A stretch of DNA of 64,000 bases from Haloarculaceae archaeon H-GB1-1 (GCA_029688825.1 JARUKX010000005.1:62001-126000), one strand, 5' to 3'; positions 1-8,420 are shown, numbered from the stretch's first letter. Translations and numbers: made by a program. Notes: generated by a model not told the origin, from the letters alone.

Positions 1-245
1 GCGGGAACGAAGACGAACCGGCCGTCGTTCCGTGCCGTCCGCTCGGCGTCGAGGGTCAGCGGATAGGTCTCATCGAGGTCCGCGAACGAGAGCGAGGCGA
101 CGAAGCCCGCTTCCTCCGCAGCCACAGAGACGGTCGCCTCGTAGTCGCCGACGGTGATCCGCCAGCGGGCCGACCGCTCGAACGTCGCCGCCGGAGCGAC
201 GGACTCGCCGTCGAACTGTGCACGAACCGGGAACGAGTCGTCCAT
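1..245 (-). CDS. Partial hypothetical protein (N-terminal 81 residues)
   Basis: Reading leftwards from an ATG at 243-245 there is an open frame to the window edge, so only the N-terminus is visible. It starts MDDSFPVRAQFDGESVAP and contains a W-R-I-T-V-G-D-Y-E-A-T-V-S-V stretch that looks like beta strands. Codon use is typical of the window. I do not recognise the family, and the product cannot be assigned without the rest of the gene. Confidence 0.6.
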   Translation of the reverse strand, partial: MDDSFPVRAQFDGESVAPAATFERSARWRITVGDYEATVSVAAEEAGFVASLSFADLDETYPLTLDAERTARNDGRFVFVP

Positions 246-305
246 TCGACTGCGGGTTTGGGCGCGATCCGCTAAAGCGTTGGCAGGAATTCGAACGCGA
301 CGTCG

Positions 306-1247
306 CTACCCCGACGGTGGGAGGTCGTACTCGACGCCGGTCAGATCCTCCGAGACGGTCCAGAGCCTGCGCGCGAGGTCGCGGTCCCGGGAGCGACTGC
401 TCGATTCCCCCACCTCGGGCAGGCCCCGCATCCCGAAGAGGCCGCCGGGACCGACGTACTCGCCCCCGTCGAGGGCCTGGGCCGTCGCCGCGTAGAGGAT
501 GGGCAGCGCGCCCTTCGCGGCGCTCTGGGCGAAGACGGCGTTCGCGAGTCGCATCGCCTGGAGCCTGAGCGTCGACCCCTCCATCTCCGGTCCGCGGCGC
601 TGCAGGGACGTGTCCGCGTACCCGGGGTGGACGGCAGTGCTGACGACCGACGCCGCCGCGGCGTCGAGTCGCCGCTGGAGTTCGTACGCGAACAGGAGGT
701 TCGCCAGCTTGCTCTGTGCGTACGCTCCCCAGCGGCTGTACGACCGTTCGTGCTGGAGGTCCTCGAAGTCTATCGCTCCGCCCCGGTGGGTCTCGCTAGA
801 GGTCGTGACCACCCGAGACTCGCCGGGCGAATCGCGCAGCAGGTCGAGCAGCCGTCCGGTGAGCTCGAAGTGTCCCAGGTGGTTCACGCCGAACTGCATC
901 TCGAAGCCGTCTGCTGTCTCGCGCCGCGGAATCGCCATGACGCCCGCGTTGTTGCACAGGACGTCGAGGCCGTCGGCGGAGTCGCGGACCGACTCGGCGA
1001 ACGATCGGACCGAATCGAGGTCCGCGAGGTCGAGTTCGACGACGGTCAGCGACCCCGCGGGGTCGTCTTCGAGGAGGGTCGTCCGCGCCCGCTCGCCGCG
1101 CTCGACGCTCCGGCAGGCCATGACGACCGTCGCGCCGTGGCGCGCGAACTCCCGGGTCGCCTCGAAGCCGATCCCGCTGTTCGCGCCCGTGACGACGACC
1201 GTCGCGCCGGACAGATCGCCCATCTGCTCGGCGGTCCATGATCCCAT
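306..1247 (-). CDS. Short-chain dehydrogenase/reductase
   Basis: A 313-residue classical SDR that probably oxidises or reduces a carbonyl/alcohol with NAD(P)H. The Rossmann glycine motif TGANSGIG is at residues 20-27, the structural NNAG motif is in the middle, and the catalytic Tyr-x3-Lys is in the stretch AYAQSK after a Thr-Ser-Ser segment. Length and motif order resemble the retinol-dehydrogenase/WW-oxidoreductase-like branch common in haloarchaea. Start is ATG at 1247; an internal ATG eight codons in (MGDLSGA) is an alternative. It diverges from the nucleotidyltransferase at 1347. Substrate is unknown. Confidence 0.9.
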   Translation of the reverse strand: MGSWTAEQMGDLSGATVVVTGANSGIGFEATREFARHGATVVMACRSVERGERARTTLLEDDPAGSLTVVELDLADLDSVRSFAESVRDSADGLDVLCNNAGVMAIPRRETADGFEMQFGVNHLGHFELTGRLLDLLRDSPGESRVVTTSSETHRGGAIDFEDLQHERSYSRWGAYAQSKLANLLFAYELQRRLDAAAASVVSTAVHPGYADTSLQRRGPEMEGSTLRLQAMRLANAVFAQSAAKGALPILYAATAQALDGGEYVGPGGLFGMRGLPEVGESSSRSRDRDLARRLWTVSEDLTGVEYDLPPSG

Positions 1248-1346
1248 CGTCCCCTGGTTCGGGCCACCCGCACATCACTGTTGGTACCAAACGCCACTGC
1301 TACCGGAGCCAGTAGCTTCTTTGGCGTCGCTGGCGACGCGACGTTC

Positions 1347-2528
1347 ATGCAAGCTGTCATCCTCGCTGCGGGTGAAGGCACCCGGATGCGCCCTCTAACG
1401 GATGCGACGCCGAAACCGATGCTCCCCGTCGCGGACCGACCGCTCGCCGCCCACACGGCCGACGCCGCCGTCGAGGCCGGCGTCGACGAACTGATCCTCG
1501 TCGTCGGCTACGAACAGGACCTCGTCCGCGAGTTCTTCGGCGCGGAATACCGCGGCGTCCCGGTCTCCTATGCCGTACAGGACGAACAGCTCGGAACCGC
1601 CCACGCTGTCCGGATGGCCCGGGACCACCTCGAAGGGGACTTCGTCGTCCTCAACGGCGACGACCTCTACGACACGGGCGGGCTGGCGGCCCTGTTCGAG
1701 ACGTCCCCGTCCATCGGCGCGTACCCCGTCGACGACCCGCGACCGTTCGGCGTCTTCGAGACGAACGGCGACGCCGTCACGAGCATCGTCGAGAAGCCCG
1801 ACGACCCGCCGTCGAACCTCGTCAACGTCGGGGCGTACCACTTCCCCGCCGAGGCACGCGAGTGGCTCGACGTCGAGATGAGCGAGCGCGGCGAGTACGA
1901 GATTACGGACGTGCTCGCTCGCGTCATCGACGAGTACGAGGTCGAGACCGTCGACATCGACCGCTGGCTCGGCGTCGGCCGGCCGTGGGAGCTGCTGGAG
2001 GCGAACGAGTGGAAGCTGGGCGAACTCGACCGCCGCATCGACGGCGATGTGCGCGGCGACGCCGAACTCCGCGGCACCGTCGTCGTCGAGGAGGGCGCGA
2101 CTATCGAGCCCGGCGTCGTCGTCGAAGGGCCGGTCCTCGTCCGTTCCGGCGCGTCCGTCGGCCCGAACGCGTACGTCCGCGGCGCGACGATGCTGGGCGC
2201 GGACACCCACGTCGGCCACGGCGTCGAGGTGAAGAACAGCGTCGTTCGCGCGGGCTCGAACGTTCCACACGTCACGTACTGCGGCGACAGCGTCCTCGGC
2301 CAGGACGTCAACCTCGGCGCGGGGACGCAAGTGGCGAACCTCCGACACGACGAGGAATCGGTGCAGTTCACGGTCAAGGGCGACCGCGTCGACACGGGAC
2401 GACGGAAGTTCGGCGTCGTGGCCGGCGACGGGGCCAAAACCGCCATCAACACCTCGCTCAGCCCCGGCGTGAAGCTCTCCTCGGGCGCGACGACTACCCC
2501 CGGAGAGTCCGTCGTTCGGGACCGCTAA
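1347..2528 (+). CDS. Bifunctional sugar-1-phosphate nucleotidyltransferase / acyltransferase-like protein
   Basis: A 393-residue two-domain protein. The N-terminal half is a nucleotidyltransferase with signature LAAGEGTRMRP (residues 6-16) and an NGDD metal-binding motif. The C-terminal part is a left-handed beta-helix built from hexapeptide-like repeats. This GlmU-like architecture makes activated sugars such as UDP-glucose, UDP-GlcNAc or dTDP-glucose; haloarchaeal relatives include AglF and archaeal GlmU, and the sequence alone does not choose between them. I start at ATG 1347, directly before QAVILAAGEG, because the longer frame from 1281 adds 22 residues not expected in the family. Role is likely N-glycan or exopolysaccharide precursor supply. 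Confidence 0.88.
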   Translation: MQAVILAAGEGTRMRPLTDATPKPMLPVADRPLAAHTADAAVEAGVDELILVVGYEQDLVREFFGAEYRGVPVSYAVQDEQLGTAHAVRMARDHLEGDFVVLNGDDLYDTGGLAALFETSPSIGAYPVDDPRPFGVFETNGDAVTSIVEKPDDPPSNLVNVGAYHFPAEAREWLDVEMSERGEYEITDVLARVIDEYEVETVDIDRWLGVGRPWELLEANEWKLGELDRRIDGDVRGDAELRGTVVVEEGATIEPGVVVEGPVLVRSGASVGPNAYVRGATMLGADTHVGHGVEVKNSVVRAGSNVPHVTYCGDSVLGQDVNLGAGTQVANLRHDEESVQFTVKGDRVDTGRRKFGVVAGDGAKTAINTSLSPGVKLSSGATTTPGESVVRDR

Positions 2529-2548
2529 GCTGGCGCGGATATGTGAGG

Positions 2549-2554
2549 TTAAGT
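2549..2554 (+). promoter_or_regulatory. TATA box for the small Zn protein
   Basis: TTAAGT lies about 28 nt before the ATG at 2580. This spacing predicts transcription starting at or next to the start codon (leaderless mRNA). Confidence 0.5.
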
Positions 2555-2579
2555 ACCACCACGGGGACGTATACGATAA

Positions 2580-2771
2580 ATGGTTGACCCGACATCCGAC
2601 CACGCCGAGGACGTCTCCGAGGAAGACGCCCCCGAATGTTCGACCTGTGGTGACAGCATCGTGAACGACCCCAACCACCGCGTCATCACGTGGGTGGAAG
2701 ACGACCAGGTCCAGACCGCTCACTTCTGCGACGACGACTGTCGCGCGGCGTGGGACGGCGACGACGCCTGA
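2580..2771 (+). CDS. Small Zn-finger-like protein (DUF7576 type)
   Basis: A 63-residue acidic protein with a Cys-x2-Cys pair (CSTCGDS) and a second pair near the end (HFCDDDC), consistent with one zinc site. Between them is a short strand-rich region (HRVITWVEDDQVQTAHF). This resembles small haloarchaeal treble-clef/zinc-finger proteins of unknown role. The gene has its own leaderless-type promoter. It lies between the nucleotidyltransferase and the arylsulfotransferase-like gene, with no evident functional link. Confidence 0.8.
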   Translation: MVDPTSDHAEDVSEEDAPECSTCGDSIVNDPNHRVITWVEDDQVQTAHFCDDDCRAAWDGDDA

Positions 2772-2846
2772 CTCGAGACTCGAAGCGCAGTTTTCCGCCT
2801 GGAAACCGTATCTCCCGGCACGCGGAACGTATCGTAACACTACCGA

Positions 2847-4283
2847 ATGGCTCGCCCATCGAAATCCACCCTCCGAATCGCCCTGCTGTCGGTCCTCCTC
2901 GTCTGTGGCGGCACGCTTGCCTACGGCTTCGCGAACGCGGGCACACAGACGGGCGTCGCAGACCGTGCGGCAGCGACGGCGAACGAGTCCGACGGAATCG
3001 AGACCGCAACGACTACGAACGCCACCCCCACGAGCGGGACGTCCGCGCACTCGCTGTCCGGCACGGAGATCACTGTCGTCGCCACCCAGGGGTTCTACGT
3101 CTCCGACGAGCGCGCGGAGCTGCTGGCCGTGACTCGGAACGGGAGCGTCGTTTACTACGACGACACCTACCGCGTCTACTTCGACGTCGACCCCGTCCAG
3201 GGCGAGCGATACACGGTCGAGTACGTCGCGTCGAGCCACTTCAGCGGAGCCGCATGTTCCGAGTTCGAGGCGAATCGGTGTACGCGGAACGTCGTCGAGC
3301 GCGTGAACCTGACGACCGGCGACTCGACGACAGTCTACGAGAAGCTGACGCCGCGGGTCTACTCTGCCCGCTGGCACGACGCCGACCGGATCAACGAGAC
3401 GCACCTCGCCGTCGCGGACATCGTCCACGACCGCGTGTACGTCGTCGACACGCGAACCGACGAGATAACCTGGCAGTGGAACGCCAGCGAGGACTTCCCG
3501 CGAGATAGCGGCGGCGACCGCGGCGATTGGACGCACGTGAACGACGTGGAAGTCCTCGCCGACGGACGGCTGATGATCAGTCTCCGGAACCAGGACCAGG
3601 TGGTCTTCGTCGACCCAGAATCGGGCCTGAACGAGTCGCTCACGCTGGGCAGCGACGACGACCACGAGACCCTCTACGAACAGCACAATCCCGACCTGAT
3701 TCGAGGCCCGTCGGGTGAACCGAACGTCCTCGTTGCCGACAGCGAGAACAACCGCATCCTCGAATACCAGTATTCCAACACGACGTGGAATCGAACGTGG
3801 ACGTGGCGCGACGCGTCGCTGCAGTGGCCGCGCGACGCCGACCGCCTCCCGAACGGCAACACGCTCGTCGTGGACACCCACGGCGACCGAGTCGTCGAAG
3901 TCGACCCGCGCGACCGCGTCGTCTGGTCGCTCCAGATCGGGATGCCCTACGACGTGGAACGACTCGGCACCGGCGACGAGAGTTCGGGACCCATCGCGGA
4001 CCGACGCCTGGCCGCCTCCCGAAACGCCAGCGGACACGACGAGCCGGAGTCCGGCGTCGTCGGTCGGGCGAGCGACCGACTGTGGCTTGCGATGAAGACG
4101 CTCGCGCCGAGTCTCGTCGTGAACGGCCTGCTGTACGTCGCGCCGCAGTGGGTCCACTTCAGCGACCTCGTGTTCGCGGTCGCGTCCCTGCTGACCGCGC
4201 TCGCGTGGGTCTCACTGGAATGGTCGTGGTCCCGGTATTCGCTCCGTGGCGGGAGCCGCCGGCTCCTCGCGCGGTTCCGCTAG
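2847..4283 (+). CDS. Membrane-anchored arylsulfotransferase-like (ASST) beta-propeller protein
   Basis: A 478-residue exported protein. Residues about 8-30 form a hydrophobic signal/anchor, followed by a Thr/Ala-rich segment. The body has propeller-like repeats with Trp and Asp-Gly motifs (ITWQWNASEDF, HVNDVEVLADGRLMISLRNQDQV, NTLVVDTHGDRVVEVD) typical of the arylsulfotransferase/NHL-like group. Two hydrophobic segments close the C-terminus (TLAPSLVVNGLLYV, VFAVASLLTALAWVSLEW). The bulk is probably outside the cell. Bacterial ASST moves sulfate between phenols through a histidine; whether this protein is catalytic cannot be read from the sequence. It has many N-x-S/T sites, fitting an S-layer-side location. 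Confidence 0.78.
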   Translation: MARPSKSTLRIALLSVLLVCGGTLAYGFANAGTQTGVADRAAATANESDGIETATTTNATPTSGTSAHSLSGTEITVVATQGFYVSDERAELLAVTRNGSVVYYDDTYRVYFDVDPVQGERYTVEYVASSHFSGAACSEFEANRCTRNVVERVNLTTGDSTTVYEKLTPRVYSARWHDADRINETHLAVADIVHDRVYVVDTRTDEITWQWNASEDFPRDSGGDRGDWTHVNDVEVLADGRLMISLRNQDQVVFVDPESGLNESLTLGSDDDHETLYEQHNPDLIRGPSGEPNVLVADSENNRILEYQYSNTTWNRTWTWRDASLQWPRDADRLPNGNTLVVDTHGDRVVEVDPRDRVVWSLQIGMPYDVERLGTGDESSGPIADRRLAASRNASGHDEPESGVVGRASDRLWLAMKTLAPSLVVNGLLYVAPQWVHFSDLVFAVASLLTALAWVSLEWSWSRYSLRGGSRRLLARFR

Positions 4284-4353
4284 GGAACGGCTTGTCGAGC
4301 GCACCGTCTCCCCGAGCAGTACACTTACCCGCGGACGGGCCGACACACCACCG

Positions 4354-4722
4354 ATGACCAGTGACGAGAACGTGTACGGAACCGAATTGCGACCGTGCAG
4401 TACGGACCCCAAGACGGGGTTCGAGCGCGACGGTCACTGCCGGGCGAGTCCGCGTGACCCCGGCCGCCACGAGATATGCTCGGTGATGACCGAGGAGTTC
4501 CTGCAACACAGCGCCGAGCAGGGGAACGACCTGACGACGCCGCGACCCGACCTCTAGTTCCCGGGGCTCGAACCGGGCGACCACTGGTGCGTCTGCGTGC
4601 CGCGCTGGCTGGAGGCCTACGACGCCGACTGCGCACCGCCGGTCGCACTCGACGCCACGAGTCGCGCGGTGCTCGACGACGTCCCGTTGCAGACGCTCGA
4701 AGCGTACGCCGTCGAAGAATGA
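4354..4722 (+). pseudogene. DUF2237 family gene interrupted by an in-frame TAG
   Basis: From ATG 4354 the frame reads NVYGTELRPCSTDPKTGF, then RDGHC and CSVMTEEFL, the hallmarks of the DUF2237 (PF09996-type) family of about 120 residues. A TAG at 4555-4557 stops it after 67 codons. The same frame continues without a break (FPGLEPGDHWCVCVPRWLEAY, then APPVAL) to a TGA at 4720-4722, giving the full family length of 122 codons. No frameshift is involved; one codon is changed. Other genes here end in TAG (gatB, 53566), so general TAG recoding is unlikely. A recent nonsense mutation or sequencing error are the simplest readings. Confidence 0.85.
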
Positions 4723-4728
4723 GCGTCC

Positions 4729-4890
4729 TCACGGGGCGACCAGTTCGGTTCGGCCACCCCGTCGCTCGAAGTACGCCGCTGGTCCGACGCCCAGCGCAAC
4801 CACGTCCCCGTAGGTGGCGTCCGTCACGTCGACCCGACGTGGGGGTACTCGCTGGGCTGTCACGGGCGGTTGCCGGACGGTCGTCGTCAT
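4729..4890 (-). CDS. Possible small protein of 53 residues
   Basis: An open frame from ATG 4890 to TGA 4729, convergent with the DUF2237 remnant. It begins MTTTVRQPPVTAQRVPP and ends in YGDVVALGVGPAAYFERR-type sequence, a sensible globular stretch with haloarchaeal codon use. No family was recognised. It is the only plausible gene in 4723-5074. The rest of that stretch (4891-5074) shows nothing beyond ordinary intergenic sequence. Confidence 0.4.
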   Translation of the reverse strand: MTTTVRQPPVTAQRVPPRRVDVTDATYGDVVALGVGPAAYFERRGGRTELVAP

Positions 4891-5074
4891 CTCGGGTCAC
4901 CTCGTGTGGTGATACGGACCCAGCGACGATGAATCCGGACGTTCGGTTTCAGTCGTCGAGAAATCCGTCAGCCACACGTCTGACCCTGGTGGCCGTCTCG
5001 GCGGCGATAGCGACGGACGGCCGATAAGCAGTCGCTAACAAACAGGGAGGGCGGTGTGAGACCACACCGGAGCC

Positions 5075-5269
5075 ATGTACGGCCCCCTCTCACGGATTCC
5101 CGACACGTGCTGTGGGACCCCTGACGACGTGTGTCCGAACTGTGGTGAGGTCGTCCGGTGGTGCTATCTCGCCCAACGATGCCTGACGTGTGGCTTCCCC
5201 GCCGTGGCGAACCCTGAGGAGACCACCGGGGACGTGTCGACGAAGTCACTGTTCGACGAGACTCAGTAA
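5075..5269 (+). CDS. Small zinc-ribbon-like protein
   Basis: A 64-residue frame with Cys12, Cys13, a CPNCG knuckle at 20-24, Cys30 and a CLTCG knuckle at 36-40. Two CxxC pairs 12 residues apart are the classic zinc-ribbon spacing. No other domain is present. No strong TATA box is visible and the family is unknown, but the paired knuckles make a chance frame less likely. Confidence 0.45.
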   Translation: MYGPLSRIPDTCCGTPDDVCPNCGEVVRWCYLAQRCLTCGFPAVANPEETTGDVSTKSLFDETQ

Positions 5270-5393
5270 GCGGGTTCTTGCGGGGAAAGCAAGCGGTGAG
5301 GGTAAGATGGAGCCACTTGCAAGCGCAATCGACAGGATATCCCTGCGGGCGGTCGTCACGACAACCGCCAAGTGGAGGATGTGTTACCAATCG

Positions 5394-5399
5394 TTTAAG
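5394..5399 (+). promoter_or_regulatory. Additional TATA-like TTTAAG element
   Basis: A TTTAAG box sits 63 nt upstream of the near-identical box that serves the amidotransferase gene. It could start a longer transcript or a short non-coding RNA; no ORF follows it directly. The 5270-5487 interval otherwise shows no gene. Confidence 0.25.
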
Positions 5400-5456
5400 C
5401 GTATTGTCCACCGCGAATACCGCCACCAACGCCCGTAGCGCCGGCCCACGACGAGC

Positions 5457-5462
5457 TTTAAG
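5457..5462 (+). promoter_or_regulatory. TATA box for amidotransferase gene
   Basis: TTTAAG centred about 28 nt before the ATG at 5488, predicting a leaderless transcript. Confidence 0.55.
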
Positions 5463-5487
5463 AGAGCGGCCACCCTAGCGTCGGTCG

Positions 5488-6126
5488 ATGTTGCTCGTTC
5501 TGGCCAACGAGGTCGCGCCCGACAAACGCTATCACGTCGAAGCACTGCGTCGCCACCTCCCGGACCACGAGGTCTACGAGTTCGCAGCGCGCGGTGGCCA
5601 ACCGGCCCTCGACGGCGTGGACGGTGTCGTCATCTCCGGCAGCACCGCCGGCGTCTACGAGGCCGACGAATACCCGTGGATGAACGACCAGAAGGTGTTG
5701 ATTCGGAAACTCGTCGAGGAGCGGATTCCGACGCTCGGCGTGTGCTTCGGTCACCAGATCGTCAACGATGCCCTCGGTGGCACGGTCGAACACCGCGGTC
5801 TCCGGGCCAGTCTCGTCGACGCCGACCTGACGGCCGATCCGCTGTTCGACGGCGTTTCGTCCGTCCTGCCCGCGGCCCACGGGGACGTCGTCACGGGCGC
5901 GGGGGACGGGCTCGAACCCATCGCCTCGCTCCCGGACTACCCGCTGTTCGCGACGCGACACCGAGACGCGCCGCTGTGGACCGTCCAGTATCATCCAGAG
6001 TTCACGGCCGACCTGCTCGATCGCCTCCGCGCCGACTTCGGGTGGGCGGCGACCGAGCACTCGTTCGCCGACGTGACCGCACCGCGGACCTATCGGAACT
6101 TCGCGCAGCTCGCCGCCGGGTACTGA
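5488..6126 (+). CDS. Class I glutamine amidotransferase (GMP synthase-like)
   Basis: A 212-residue stand-alone GATase1 domain that would hydrolyse glutamine and pass ammonia to an unknown partner. The nucleophile elbow GVCFGHQ puts the catalytic Cys at 86, and the His-Glu pair is in YHPEF (His169, Glu171). The oxyanion-side GSTAGVYE segment is at 51-58. It lacks the synthetase domain of GMP synthase, and haloarchaea usually have a separate GuaA subunit, so this is a paralogue. It is monocistronic and convergent with the glycosyltransferase. Confidence 0.9.
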   Translation: MLLVLANEVAPDKRYHVEALRRHLPDHEVYEFAARGGQPALDGVDGVVISGSTAGVYEADEYPWMNDQKVLIRKLVEERIPTLGVCFGHQIVNDALGGTVEHRGLRASLVDADLTADPLFDGVSSVLPAAHGDVVTGAGDGLEPIASLPDYPLFATRHRDAPLWTVQYHPEFTADLLDRLRADFGWAATEHSFADVTAPRTYRNFAQLAAGY

Positions 6127-6146
6127 GCCACAGTCAGAACGCGTCC

Positions 6147-7049
6147 TCAGCGCCAGTCGTAGACCGCGACGGCCCTGTCCGTCCTCGTCGACCGACCCTT
6201 CGGGTTCCGTCGAGCAGTTCGGTCCACGTTCCGCGACCAGAACCCGTCCTTGAGTCCGACGGCGATGTTGCCGAGGACCGTCCGGCCAGTGCTGAGCCAG
6301 TTCGACGGGCGGGCGTCGCCGCGGACGACCTCGCGGAGCGTCGAGAGGGCGTCTCGTCCGGCGTGGGAGACGAGCCGACGCAGCACGGTCGGTCGAATGC
6401 CGTAGTTCTTCACCAGTCGGTAGGCGAGCGATCGGTACTTCCAGCCCCAGTCGGTCCGTCTGATGCCGCCGTCGGCCTCGAACTCGCGCTGGACGCACAT
6501 CGACGGCTGCCAGGCCACGCCGTAGTCGAATCGCGGCAACCGATGGGCGAGGTCCCGAGCGCCGCCGATATCGAGATACTCGTCGAAGCCGTCGAGATCG
6601 TCGAGCACGCGTCGGCGCATCGCCATGTTCCCACCGTTGACGTAGCTCACCTCGCGCCCCGAGATGGTCCGTTCCTCGAACGTCTCCGTCGCCATGCCGG
6701 CCCGCATCCGCTCGTGCGTCGGCCCGGTGACGACGGCTTCCTCCTCCAGTCCGGCCAGTAGCGCATCGATCCAGCCCTCGTCGACGACCAGTCCCTGATT
6801 GACCAGTGCCACCACGTCGCCGGTCGCGTGGTCGATGCCCGCGTTCCGGGCTGCGTTGACCGTCCGGTCGGCGATCTCGACGAGCACGTCGACGACGTCG
6901 TGGTCCTGGACCATCCCGGTCGTCCCGTCGGCGGACGGACCGTTGACGACGATGACCTCGACGTCGGGGGCGTGGGCCGCCAACGCGTCCAACGTCCGGG
7001 AAAGTTGCTCTCGGCCGTTGAGCGTCGGAATGACTACCGAGAGCTGCAT
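6147..7049 (-). CDS. Family 2 glycosyltransferase
   Basis: A 300-residue GT-A-fold glycosyltransferase. The N-terminus SVVIPTLNGREQLSRTLDAL and the NGPSADGT segment are typical of GT2. The region that normally holds the DxD metal motif reads VVALVNQGLVVDEGW, so the usual acidic pair is weakened. A conserved NGGNMAMRR block follows. I start at ATG 7049 (MQLSVVIP) rather than seven codons earlier. It follows the methyltransferase at 7092 on the same strand with a 42-nt gap, suggesting glycan assembly and methylation together. Acceptor and donor are unknown. Confidence 0.88.
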   Translation of the reverse strand: MQLSVVIPTLNGREQLSRTLDALAAHAPDVEVIVVNGPSADGTTGMVQDHDVVDVLVEIADRTVNAARNAGIDHATGDVVALVNQGLVVDEGWIDALLAGLEEEAVVTGPTHERMRAGMATETFEERTISGREVSYVNGGNMAMRRRVLDDLDGFDEYLDIGGARDLAHRLPRFDYGVAWQPSMCVQREFEADGGIRRTDWGWKYRSLAYRLVKNYGIRPTVLRRLVSHAGRDALSTLREVVRGDARPSNWLSTGRTVLGNIAVGLKDGFWSRNVDRTARRNPKGRSTRTDRAVAVYDWR

Positions 7050-7091
7050 ACTACCCTGTACACCACCCAAAGGGTAAAAAGGTCGTGGCCT

Positions 7092-7799
7092 TCAGGCGAC
7101 CTCGGCCGTCCAGTAGGAGACCGAGGCGAAGTTGTCTCCAACTGGAGACCCGCCGATGGCCTGATCGGCGTCCCAGAACGAGGACGCCAGTCCGTTCGGA
7201 ATCTTCCGGTAGAACCCGTAGGGGAGGACGAAGTCGTGGTCCTCGTTCGCCAACTGCAGGCCCGCGTCGTCGAGGAGTCTCGTGACCTCGCTGCGGGAGT
7301 ACAGCCGCGACCCCATCGGGAGCGCCCAGTTGTAGATCGAGCGCGTGCTGAAGCGATTGAACGTGTCGAAGAAGACCAGTTCGCGAGCGACGCGGCGCAT
7401 CTCGCTGAGGAAGGCCGCGGGCGTATCCGCGAGGTGGAAGAATCGCATGGCGAAGACGGCGTCGAAGTGGTCGTCGGGGAAGGGCAGCCGGGCGGCGTCC
7501 CCGCGCATGAACTCCAGGTGGTCGTCCACGCCCGTGGCCTGGGCCTTCTGGCGACCCTGCTGGAGCATGGGGCCGGAGATGTCCAGCCCGACGATGTCCG
7601 CGCCGCGCTCGGCGAGCATCACGGTGAACCGACCGGTCCCACACGCGATTTCGAGAACGTTCTTCTCCTCGACCGGCTGCAAGGCGTCCAGTACGGCCTG
7701 TTTCTCGCGTCGGTCGATGAGGCGTCCGCCGCGGGAAAAGCGTTTATCCTCGTAGGATTCCGCGACGTCGTCCTCTTGATACCACTCCTGGCCCTTCAC
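7092..7799 (-). CDS. SAM-dependent methyltransferase, class I
   Basis: A 235-residue methyltransferase with the SAM-binding motif VLEIACGTGRFT, acidic loop GLDISGPML, and motif GDAARLPFPDDHFDAVFAMRFFHL. This matches the Methyltransf_11/UbiE-like group. Start is GTG at 7797-7799, supported by an AT-rich TATA box about 28 nt upstream. The glycosyltransferase follows on the same strand, so a sugar or lipid-linked glycan may be the substrate; that is inference. Confidence 0.88.
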   Translation of the reverse strand: MKGQEWYQEDDVAESYEDKRFSRGGRLIDRREKQAVLDALQPVEEKNVLEIACGTGRFTVMLAERGADIVGLDISGPMLQQGRQKAQATGVDDHLEFMRGDAARLPFPDDHFDAVFAMRFFHLADTPAAFLSEMRRVARELVFFDTFNRFSTRSIYNWALPMGSRLYSRSEVTRLLDDAGLQLANEDHDFVLPYGFYRKIPNGLASSFWDADQAIGGSPVGDNFASVSYWTAEVA

Positions 7800-7824
7800 G
7801 GTAGGCCAATCTCACAAGCCAGGG

Positions 7825-7831
7825 AATAAAA
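7825..7831 (-). promoter_or_regulatory. TATA box for the methyltransferase gene
   Basis: TTTTATT on the minus strand, about 28 nt before the GTG start at 7799. It supports the GTG as the true start on a leaderless mRNA. Confidence 0.5.
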
Positions 7832-7886
7832 CGATACTGGATATCGTCCAACGTCACCGGAGAACCGCGTTCGAAACCAGGGGTTG

Positions 7887-8288
7887 CTACGACGTCGCGA
7901 CTCCCTCGGGCTTGACGTGCAGGACCACTCGAGCACCGTCCTCCTGGTCCTTGTTGGGGTACTCGTCGACGCCCATGTATCGCCGAGCGAGGTCGTCGAT
8001 GTGCGCGACTGCACCGTCTTCGGTCATCTCGACCACCTCCCCCCACACCGAACAGAAGCGATACGAGTCGTCGGGGTCGATCATGCTCACCCCGACTCGC
8101 GGGTCGCGGCTGACGTTGCGCTCCTTCCGGCGACCCCGGACTGTGTTGACCAGGACGTGGTCGCGTTCGGCGTCGTAATCGACCCACACCGGCGTGACGT
8201 GGGGAACACCGCTCGGCAACAGCGTCGCGAAGTGGGCGAAAGTCGCCTTGTCGAACAGGTCGTGGAAGGCCGGTGGGATGGCATCCAT
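7887..8288 (-). CDS. PPOX-class flavin/F420-dependent oxidoreductase
   Basis: A 133-residue split-barrel protein of the pyridoxamine-phosphate-oxidase superfamily. Family features are FATLLPSGVPHVTPVWVDYD near the N-terminus, then NTVRGRRKERNVSRDPRVGVSM-type sequence (Arg/Lys-rich cofactor-binding strand) and a GEVVEM segment. Such proteins bind F420 or FMN and reduce small molecules; haloarchaea make F420. I start at ATG 8288 (MDAIPPAF) rather than 12 codons upstream, matching the usual length. Substrate unknown. Confidence 0.85.
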   Translation of the reverse strand: MDAIPPAFHDLFDKATFAHFATLLPSGVPHVTPVWVDYDAERDHVLVNTVRGRRKERNVSRDPRVGVSMIDPDDSYRFCSVWGEVVEMTEDGAVAHIDDLARRYMGVDEYPNKDQEDGARVVLHVKPEGVATS

Positions 8289-8420
8289 ACGCGAATCTAT
8301 GGTAACAATTGGCAAAAAGGGCAACCCAGGTTCGTGGACCTAATACACAGTAATATATTTTAGAGTGGTTAGTCACACATATAGCCTAGTTTTACCACTG
8401 ACGCCAGATGATGAATGTGT

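Noticed and set aside
1395-4157. 920-codon open frame on the minus strand
   Set aside because: It is antisense to the nucleotidyltransferase, the Zn protein and the ASST-like gene, an effect of GC-rich codons lacking stops on the opposite strand. Composition is low-complexity Val/Asp/Arg.
4555-4557. TAG as pyrrolysine or general stop recoding
   Set aside because: Several sound genes here end in TAG and no pyl gene is in the window; a point mutation or sequencing error is simpler.
4968-5429. 153-codon minus-strand frame
   Set aside because: Overlaps the zinc-ribbon ORF, has atypical composition and no promoter.
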